IMG/VR virus record: IMGVR_UViG_3300018020_000011
Location: 1 to 39,400 of that record
Direction: 5' to 3' (one strand)
DNA: 39,400 nt
Source of the DNA: a virus
This document shows, one piece after another, positions 29,449 through 35,097 of the stretch; within the stretch, counting starts at the first letter, position 1; each line of letters starts with the position of its first letter. The notes under the pieces were generated by a model, which saw only the letters and a program-made list of their open reading frames with translations, made no database searches and was not told the DNA's origin. Position numbers and translations under genes: made by a program.

Positions 29449-30762
29449 TTAACCTCCGATTTCGTGAATCTTTGTAGTATGCATCGGGATCCTCTTTGGC
29501 GCTGGCGCAGGCGACCGTCCCGGGATGACAGGCGGCGGCGCCGGCTCTTTCCCCACATCTTCGACTGCGACCATATTGAGAGGCACGTAATACTTATCGC
29601 CGCCATCTATCGGATCCATATCTTCTCTCTCGCGAATGTCGTTCTGGGACATCGCACCGATCATGAACATTTCCTTATAGAAGGTCGCCCGGGAAGCATG
29701 GTCGCCTCTCAGAAGGCCTTCAACGATGTGCTTGAAATAGAGTCTGCCCCTGCCGGAAAGGGCCCTCTCACTTGGAGTCAGGAGCTGCATGTTGTAATTC
29801 TGCTCGAAGCGGACGAGCCAGGGAAGCAGCGTATCGATGACGAACGACGTCTGCTCCGATTCGATATTACTGAATGAAGATTTTGAGAGGTCCTTCAGTT
29901 TGTGCGGAGGAAGGTTGAACCAGCGCGCGATGTCGGGAATCTGGAATCCCCTGGTTTCGAGGAACTGGCAGTCGTCCGGAGGGATGCCGTACTTCTCGAC
30001 CTTCATTCCTTCTTCCAAGACCATTAGTCGGTGGGCCTTTCCGAGACCGCTTTGCTGCTTGCCTAACGAGTCCTCGATATTTTTTTTCGCCTGCGCGGAT
30101 AACGACTGCGGATGAGAAACAACCATTCCCGGATTTGTTCCGTTGCCAAAGAACAAGGAGCCGAACGATTCAAGGGCCACCCCGAGGCCGATGGATTTCC
30201 GCGCCATCGCGATCACGGAATATCCCTGGAAGCCGTCAAAGCCGAGGCCGGGAACGTGCAGGACGATTTCCCGGGGCAGGTCGATGTTGTCATTTCCCAC
30301 TCGGACCCGATAGACGAGATTCCCATTCTCCATCCGGATCCGCACGCGATTCGGGGTTATCGGCCAGAGTTCCCGCAGGTTTCCGTATCCGTCGCGGACC
30401 TTCTCTGCATAGCAGTTGCCCCAGGTGAGCACATGCGCGGTCATGACCTCGCGGAACGCCATCGCCGTCATGAAGGGGTTCGCCTGGTCGTGCAGGACGC
30501 GATACGCCGGAAGATCGTCTGCAATGCGCTTGGAATCTTCCTTTCTCTGCATCAGATGCAGGGGAAGAGCGGCTATCGTTCCGGAGATGATGGAAACTGC
30601 GTTCCAGACGGGCGCGTAGGTGAGCGCCGTATGCTCGGTGACGTTCTCTCCGGAAAGCGCCTGGGAGCCAAAAAGATTCCAGAGCGAGCGATCCCAGGCC
30701 TTGGGATCCGTGAGAGAGATCATGTTCTTGAAGAAATACCTGAGTCGTCCGAGGATGTTCAC
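29449..30762 (-). CDS. Portal protein (HK97 family)
   Basis: The product starts with GTG and has the portal pattern: YAPVWNAVSIISGTIAALPLHLMQR, HDQANPFMTAMAFREVMTAHVLTWGNCYAEKVRD, VLHVPGLGFDGFQGYSVIAMARKSIGLG, and GFQIPDIARWFNLPPHKLKDLSKSSFSNIE. Length of 437 residues is typical. It is the first gene behind the strong promoter near 30.85 kb, after an untranslated leader of about 70 bases, so it heads the late structural unit. Confidence 0.93.
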   Translation of the reverse strand: MNILGRLRYFFKNMISLTDPKAWDRSLWNLFGSQALSGENVTEHTALTYAPVWNAVSIISGTIAALPLHLMQRKEDSKRIADDLPAYRVLHDQANPFMTAMAFREVMTAHVLTWGNCYAEKVRDGYGNLRELWPITPNRVRIRMENGNLVYRVRVGNDNIDLPREIVLHVPGLGFDGFQGYSVIAMARKSIGLGVALESFGSLFFGNGTNPGMVVSHPQSLSAQAKKNIEDSLGKQQSGLGKAHRLMVLEEGMKVEKYGIPPDDCQFLETRGFQIPDIARWFNLPPHKLKDLSKSSFSNIESEQTSFVIDTLLPWLVRFEQNYNMQLLTPSERALSGRGRLYFKHIVEGLLRGDHASRATFYKEMFMIGAMSQNDIREREDMDPIDGGDKYYVPLNMVAVEDVGKEPAPPPVIPGRSPAPAPKRIPMHTTKIHEIGG

Positions 30763-30811
30763 ATAAATAGTCCTGATTGAAGATCGTTGAAACCGAATCG
30801 AGTCTTGCTAT

Positions 30812-30840
30812 TGGCGGGATGACTGACTGTATGGCGGGAT
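30812..30840 (-). promoter_or_regulatory. Direct repeat at the late start site, candidate operator
   Basis: TGGCGGGAT occurs at 30812-30820 and 30832-30840, exactly 20 bp apart, two helical turns, so both copies face the same side of the DNA. One copy overlaps the -10 box and start site of the late promoter. A protein bound here would block initiation. Confidence 0.5.
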
Positions 30841-30868
30841 TATAATGGGGATGAAATTAGCGAGTCAA
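30839..30868 (-). promoter_or_regulatory. Sigma70-like late promoter before the portal gene
   Basis: On the minus strand TTGACT (30863-30868) and TATAAT (30839-30844) are separated by 18 bases, a near-consensus promoter pointing into the portal gene. Transcription should begin near 30832. This is the clearest promoter in the window. Confidence 0.75.
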
Positions 30869-30874
30869 TGGGGT

Positions 30875-30904
30875 AAACTTCTGCAAACTTCTGCAAACTT
30901 CACA
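30875..30904. repeat. Three tandem 10-bp repeats directly upstream of the late promoter
   Basis: AAACTTCTGC, AAACTTCTGC and AAACTTCACA follow each other with exact 10-bp spacing, starting seven bases upstream of the -35 box. Sites one helical turn apart on one DNA face suggest cooperative binding of an activator that touches RNA polymerase. The third copy overlaps the stop of the HTH gene. Confidence 0.65.
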
Positions 30905-31097
30905 CTATTTTTTCTTCTTTGGGCGAAAAGCGGCATTTATCAATGGACGCCCGGGTAATTCTCTTCTGGCCGCCGGGCGTCGCCTCAGTCTTGAGATGGC
31001 CATGCTCAATCCACAAGTAGACCGTTCTTTCTGTCACGTCGAAATACGCGGCCACTTCACTGACGCGAAACAGTTTCTTGTCGGGAAGGTCGGTCAT
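30900..31097 (-). CDS. Excisionase/MerR-type helix-turn-helix protein
   Basis: The 65-residue protein has one HTH: KLFRVSEVAAYFDVTERTVYLWIEHGHLKTEATPGGQKRITRASID, the layout of excisionase-family DNA-binding domains (winged HTH with wing GGQKRI). Its ATG overlaps the stop of the amber-interrupted frame (ATGA). It lies between the terminase and portal genes, directly upstream of the late promoter, not near any integrase, so it is more likely a late gene regulator than a true Xis. The tandem repeats at 30875-30904 are obvious candidate sites. Confidence 0.75.
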   Translation of the reverse strand: MTDLPDKKLFRVSEVAAYFDVTERTVYLWIEHGHLKTEATPGGQKRITRASIDKCRFSPKEEKIV

Positions 31098-31258
31098 GAG
31101 ACCTCCTTATGATATCTTATTTCATTTTCAATTCTATCTATGAGAATTCTGTCATCGTATATGAGGCCGCTGCCCGTCTCCTTATACCGCTTATATTCTT
31201 CCTAGGAGAATCCATGATCTTCCAAGGCTTTCTGTAATGATGCGTTATCTTTATCCAT
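31094..31258 (-). pseudogene. Short reading frame interrupted by an amber codon
   Basis: A GAGGAGAGG site precedes ATG 31258. The frame reads MDKDNASLQKALEDHGFS, then TAG (31202-31204), then in the same frame EEYKRYKETGSGLIYDDRIL...IRYHKEVS and TGA, which overlaps the next ATG. Without the TAG it would be a 54-residue helical protein, and the second part (beginning EEYKRY) keeps good coding character. Either a recent nonsense mutation or readthrough. TAG ends at least two other genes here (6940, 20648), so recoding of TAG throughout is unlikely. Confidence 0.65.
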
Positions 31259-31282
31259 AACCTCTCCTCATTTCAACACCGA

Positions 31283-31537
31283 CTAAAATGGCTTCCCAAA
31301 CTCGAGTCCGCATTGCCGGCACAAATGCGCCGAGAATTCTACCGGGACATCCTTCCCGGTCGGATTTCCCGCGGCCAGTTTTGATATGACGGACATCCTG
31401 CAGACCTTGTCAAAGAACTCGCAGCCGCAGGCCTCGCATTTCTTATGGACGGCCTGGCTCAGGTCGAGTTGTATCTGCTGGTTCCCGTATTGCATCCGCA
31501 TCATTCCCTTTTCCATGTTCCTCTTCGCTTCTCCCAT
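31283..31537 (-). CDS. Small protein with zinc-type Cys pairs
   Basis: Start 31537 has AAGGAGG six bases upstream; the frame extends 14 codons further without a site. The 84-residue product begins MGEAKRNMEKGMMRM, followed by a section with CEACGCEFFDKVC and HLCRQCGLEFGKPF, two Cys pairs of zinc-finger type. Proteins with a GEAKRR-like start are found in many phages. It overlaps the end of the terminase gene by 95 bases in another frame. Confidence 0.65.
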   Translation of the reverse strand: MGEAKRNMEKGMMRMQYGNQQIQLDLSQAVHKKCEACGCEFFDKVCRMSVISKLAAGNPTGKDVPVEFSAHLCRQCGLEFGKPF

Positions 31538-33308
31538 CTTCGCCTCCTTGACCGAAAGTAAGAATTCCCTGATTTTCATAGATCGATTTCTTCTGGCCGC
31601 CCCTCAGCATCGCCCGGCCCACGGCCATGATAAGCGCCACGGCACCGTCAATGCGTTCCTTGCTTTTTTCCTTGTCCGGTTTCTTATTTTCTGCCGGATC
31701 CGTCCTGATCGCCACGTTGGAGACCATCCAGGACAGCACCGGATTCCCTCCGTGCGCCAGTTCCTTGCCTTTGATCATTTTTTCGACTTCCTTGGTCGGC
31801 GCCGACATCGATGCAAAGCCCTGGCCGAACTGCACAAGCGTCCTCTTGCCCTCGACCTCGAAGCCGAGGTCCTGCAGATCGGTCGTGATCTTCTGCGATC
31901 CCCAGCGGTCAAAGGCGAGTTCCGCGATGCGATAATCGGCCATGTCCTTCTGGATCTGCGCGATGATGAACTTGTAGTCAATGAGGTTGCCCGGAGTCAG
32001 TGTGATGAATCCCTGCTTGGCCCAGACGTCGTATGGGACCTTGTCACGTCTGACGCGCTGCATCATATTATCGGCCGGAAGAAAGAAGCGGCAGATAACC
32101 TCATATAGTTTTCCCTGATTGACCGGCGGAAACAGCATTAGCCATGCAGTCAGATCGGATATCGACGACAGATCGAGCCCTCCATAACAGGTCCTGCCCC
32201 TGAGTATTTCCGGATCCACGGGAAAAGCGCAGGCATTCCAGACATCAAAGGGGATCCACCGCGTAACACTCTCTGTCCAGATGCAGAAATTCAGGCGTTT
32301 GACGATGTTCTGCTTCGAGGGCATGTTTGTCGCCTCGTCAACCTGCTCCCTGATGTATGACATTTGGATCGAGACGCCGAGGTTAGGGTTTGCTTTCGGC
32401 CACGTCTTTTCATCCATCCAGTCATCGCAATCCGGGCAGCCGTCCTGGGGAATGGTCTTGCCTTCTCCTCGGCACTTGTCACAAACGTCCAGACCGCTCA
32501 TGTATCCGAACCATGAATCGTTCTCTATTATGCCCTCCAAGATCTTCTCGGTATATTCATGATGCTGGAAACAGATCGACTGGCGGTCATAGCCGGCGTT
32601 TGTGATCTCGAAGAATAAAGCCTGGCGCCGCCCTTTCGCGCCGAGGCGGAGTTTGTCGATCACCGTCGCGTTCGGATGTTCATGGATCTCATCGATCAGG
32701 GCGATGTGTGGCCGTTTGCCATCTAAGCCTTTATGCTCTGAAGACACGGGTCGGAAAAAGGAGTTGTTTAGCTTGTAGTCGATGTTGCCGACGCCGACAT
32801 GCAGTTTCTTCTGCAGAGAGGGCGAACTTTCCACAAATGCCTTCGCGTCGCGGAAAAGTATGCCGGCCTGCTCCCTCATTGTTGCCGCCGAGTAGATCTC
32901 CGCGCCCTTCTCGTCGTCTGCCACAAGGCCGTAGATGCCTATGCCAGCCGCCATGGGGCTTTTGCCGTTCCCCTTCGCTATCTCGAGATATGCCGTCCTG
33001 AATCTGCGATATTTTCCCATTTTCCAGCCCACGATCGAACCGATGATGAATTGCTGCCACAATTCCAGGACGAACGGCTTGCCTGCAAATTCCCCCTCGT
33101 AGAAGCGAAGGAACATCGGGAAAAAATCTATTGCGTCCTGGGCAGCTTTCTTGTCGAACCACAATCCGGAAGATCGTCTTGTCCGATATTTCTTCAGATC
33201 ATCGAGATGTCGCCGGCACGCCAGGCGGACCCATCTGGATGCCGGGATCTTTCCGCAGCAGACATGCTCTGCATATTCCTTTGTTGGGTGCGGCGCCTTA
33301 CTTCTCAT
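31443..33308 (-). CDS. Terminase large subunit
   Basis: A phage packaging ATPase-nuclease of the HK97/lambda-like YmfN type: Walker A-like motif IAKGNGKSPMAAG (residues 110-122), Walker B HIALIDEIHEH (201-211), and nuclease acidic centre in YGGLDLSSISDLTAW and AFDRWGSQ. The end DGAVALIMAVGRAM is the family's usual C-terminus. An extra zinc motif CDKCRGEGKTIPQDGCPDC lies at 276-294. Behind YENQGILTFG the frame runs 34 more residues, overlapping the next gene; relatives generally end near ILTF. It overlaps the small subunit gene by 11 bases. Confidence 0.93.
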   Translation of the reverse strand: MRSKAPHPTKEYAEHVCCGKIPASRWVRLACRRHLDDLKKYRTRRSSGLWFDKKAAQDAIDFFPMFLRFYEGEFAGKPFVLELWQQFIIGSIVGWKMGKYRRFRTAYLEIAKGNGKSPMAAGIGIYGLVADDEKGAEIYSAATMREQAGILFRDAKAFVESSPSLQKKLHVGVGNIDYKLNNSFFRPVSSEHKGLDGKRPHIALIDEIHEHPNATVIDKLRLGAKGRRQALFFEITNAGYDRQSICFQHHEYTEKILEGIIENDSWFGYMSGLDVCDKCRGEGKTIPQDGCPDCDDWMDEKTWPKANPNLGVSIQMSYIREQVDEATNMPSKQNIVKRLNFCIWTESVTRWIPFDVWNACAFPVDPEILRGRTCYGGLDLSSISDLTAWLMLFPPVNQGKLYEVICRFFLPADNMMQRVRRDKVPYDVWAKQGFITLTPGNLIDYKFIIAQIQKDMADYRIAELAFDRWGSQKITTDLQDLGFEVEGKRTLVQFGQGFASMSAPTKEVEKMIKGKELAHGGNPVLSWMVSNVAIRTDPAENKKPDKEKSKERIDGAVALIMAVGRAMLRGGQKKSIYENQGILTFGQGGEDGRSEEEHGKGNDADAIREPADTTRPEPGRP

Positions 33309-33897
33309 TCTTGCCTCTTAGAAATTCCTCCAGGGGATCCTTTTCCTTCCCCTCCGGGATGTCGAAATTGCCGCGGTTCGAGAGCGGCGTGAGATAGAAC
33401 TGCTTGCAATAGACCAAGAGGAGATTTGAATATTTGCGTTTCAGGTCGGAGAGTGCGCTCTCCTTCAGGACCCCAATTTCAACATCTGCCCTCTCTTCGG
33501 GTTTCGCATCGGCTTTATTTTCAGTTTTTTCACTCGCCTTCTCGCCTCCCTGGAGGAGTGATCGGCCCGATTCATTGATGGCAGCGTTTATATCCCGCAA
33601 ACGCGCAACCAAGTCGCATAGTTCCGCGAAGGCATCCTCCGATAAAATGTTCAAATGTCCCCTCGCAATGAGAACTGGGGCGGTTTTGTCCCAGAAAACT
33701 GATGCGTAACCGTCAAGTAGGGGCGGTTTTTTAATATCGCCGGTCAACATTACTGCGCTTCCGCGCCTTTTCTTCTTCTCTGGTTTTCCCCTCAAAGAAA
33801 TCTCATGCAATTTCTTGCATTTAGGCGAGCAGAACAGCTTATTAGGCCTTCCCTCGAAGTTTTTTGAGCAAGGTTTGTATTTACATGGCTTAATCAT
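33298..33897 (-). CDS. Terminase small subunit (P27 family) with N-terminal zinc motif
   Basis: The body matches P27-type small terminases: KKPPLLDGYASVFWDKTAPVLIARGHLNILSEDAFAELCDLVARLRDINAAI, and a later SDLKRKYSNLLLVYCKQFYLTPLSNRGNFDIP with a charged C-terminus. The first 30 residues hold CKYKPCSKNF...LFCSPKCKK, a zinc-finger-like addition. The protein should bind the phage packaging site and start DNA cleavage by the large subunit coded next. A Lys/Glu-rich linker at 115-135 interrupts the family pattern. Confidence 0.85.
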   Translation of the reverse strand: MIKPCKYKPCSKNFEGRPNKLFCSPKCKKLHEISLRGKPEKKKRRGSAVMLTGDIKKPPLLDGYASVFWDKTAPVLIARGHLNILSEDAFAELCDLVARLRDINAAINESGRSLLQGGEKASEKTENKADAKPEERADVEIGVLKESALSDLKRKYSNLLLVYCKQFYLTPLSNRGNFDIPEGKEKDPLEEFLRGKNEK

Positions 33898-33943
33898 ATT
33901 CTTCTTCCAAGGGGCAGTTCTATCAAACCTATAAGTGGGCGGT

Positions 33944-33972
33944 CACATACGCGAGACTGCGCACACGGTCAA
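33944..33972 (-). promoter_or_regulatory. Possible promoter before the terminase genes
   Basis: In the 89-base gap after the HNH gene TTGACC (33967-33972) and TATGTG (33944-33949) are 17 bases apart on the minus strand. The -10 box is poor, so this is a weak candidate. Confidence 0.3.
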
Positions 33973-33986
33973 ACCGGCGAATTGTT

Positions 33987-34358
33987 TTAAGATTTTATGC
34001 CCCCTCCCCATCTGATGGGCGTTTCCTTCCTTTCGTGACAATCATTGCATAGACTCATTAGATTATCCCACACCAGCCTCAATTCTGGGTGCGTCTCTAT
34101 TGGCTTGATATGGTGCACCATAGTCGCGGCCACGTCCTGCCCTTCCTTTAGATGTTCCTCGCATAGGGGATCCGCTGCCAGCTTCATCTTCCGCAATTTC
34201 TGCCACGTCGCATCGTAACCACGTTTTCCAGAGTTGCCACGTTGTTCATCATATAATCTTATCTCTTTCTGCCGATGTTCTTCGCATCGTCCGCCATCGG
34301 TCAATGCAGGACAGCCAGGATATCCACACTGCTTCTTTGGTTTAGATGGCATAGTCAT
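33987..34358 (-). CDS. HNH endonuclease next to the terminase genes
   Basis: The protein has an N-terminal zinc knuckle (CGYPGCPALTDGGRCEEH) and a compact HNH domain: CEEHLKEGQDVAATMVHHIKPIETHP, WDNLMSLCNDCHERKE, with the paired His, the Asn and the Cys pair all present. HNH genes beside terminase are usual in cos-type phages such as HK97, where the HNH protein stimulates specific cleavage by terminase. Two starts are possible: 34358, three bases behind AGAAGG, and 34352, nine bases behind it. The start lies inside the end of the preceding gene. Confidence 0.88.
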   Translation of the reverse strand: MTMPSKPKKQCGYPGCPALTDGGRCEEHRQKEIRLYDEQRGNSGKRGYDATWQKLRKMKLAADPLCEEHLKEGQDVAATMVHHIKPIETHPELRLVWDNLMSLCNDCHERKETPIRWGGGIKS

Positions 34359-34707
34359 TATCCTTCTGCGCTTTTGCAAGCGCTTGCACCGGGACATCGA
34401 TCATGCCCTTCGAGATCAGGCATTCCAGATCATCGACTGCCTCGAAGAAGAGAACGGTTGTATTGAATGCTATCTTCCAGCGCTCAGTATCTTTGTCTTC
34501 CCCGGCTATGCCAGGATCGAAGAATAGATAAGGCCGGCCCTTTCTCTGGTAGAGGTGAATCCCCCGGTCATTGTGCATCTTCATATATTCGGATAGGCGG
34601 ACGACGGCGGCGCTGTCCTTCCAGGACTGCGGGCCAACAGGGGCCGCAGGTTCGGGTTCTTTCCCCTTCAATGGATCGTATTTATCCATCAATTTATCGA
34701 GGTTCAT
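34342..34707 (-). CDS. Small hypothetical protein between primase and HNH
   Basis: The start MNLDKLMDKYDPLKGKEPEPAAPVG at 34707 has AAGGGG upstream; the longer frame only translates repeat sequence. The 121-residue product continues SWKDSAAVVRLSEYMKMHNDRGIHLYQRKGRPYLFFDPG and ends with a helical part. I do not recognise it. It lies immediately downstream of the repeat array and just before the packaging genes. Confidence 0.65.
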   Translation of the reverse strand: MNLDKLMDKYDPLKGKEPEPAAPVGPQSWKDSAAVVRLSEYMKMHNDRGIHLYQRKGRPYLFFDPGIAGEDKDTERWKIAFNTTVLFFEAVDDLECLISKGMIDVPVQALAKAQKDNDYAI

Positions 34708-35097
34708 GTCATCCCCTTGCCTGGCACAGGTGGAACAGGCTGGCACAGGCGGCTGGCACAGGTGAAATGTCAATCATTCCGCTTCTGTCACAGGTGGAAC
34801 AGGTGTTTTTTATAATAATCCAGATATTTCTAAAGGAGAGAAAGCGAATTACCGCGCGCGCGCGCGCATGTGCAATAGGTGGATTTTTGCCTGTTCCACC
34901 TGTGCCACCACTTAAAAACTCAATAAAATCATATCCAAAATGGCACAGGTGGGCGCCTTTTTGCCTGTGCCGCGCCTGTTCCACTTGTGCCAGTGTTGAA
35001 ATCATTGAACAATTCTCCTTAAAATCGACCGGTATTTTCAATTTTGGCGCGTTAAATCCTAGGGGAAAGGGGGAAGAGCGCGCAAAAAAACATTTTT
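34708..35097. other. Gene-free repeat region, candidate replication origin
   Basis: About 390 bases without a credible gene. The repeat GGCACAGGTGGAACAGG appears in full at 34723-34739, 34787-34803 (one change) and inverted at 34890-34906 and 34975-34991 (one change), with shorter copies at 34742, 34755, 34942 and 34964. Between the direct and inverted groups is an A/T-rich stretch (34804-34836) and an uninterrupted (CG)7 tract (34853-34866), which could take up Z-form or a hairpin. The site is right after the gene of a P4-type primase-helicase. Phage P4's alpha protein binds GGTGAACA-type repeats at its origin, a similar core. Confidence 0.6.

Noticed and set aside
30900-31097. True excisionase (Xis)
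   Set aside because: No integrase in the window; location by the late promoter suggests a regulator.
31202-31204. TAG recoded as an amino acid throughout the phage
   Set aside because: TAG is the natural stop of at least two other genes (6940 and 20648), and the only tRNA present has a CAU anticodon.
34723-34991. CRISPR array
   Set aside because: Copies are in both orientations with irregular spacing and no uniform spacers; no cas genes.
34709-35041. 110-residue minus-strand frame across the repeat region
   Set aside because: It only translates the repeats and the (CG)7 tract; no ribosome site or domain.
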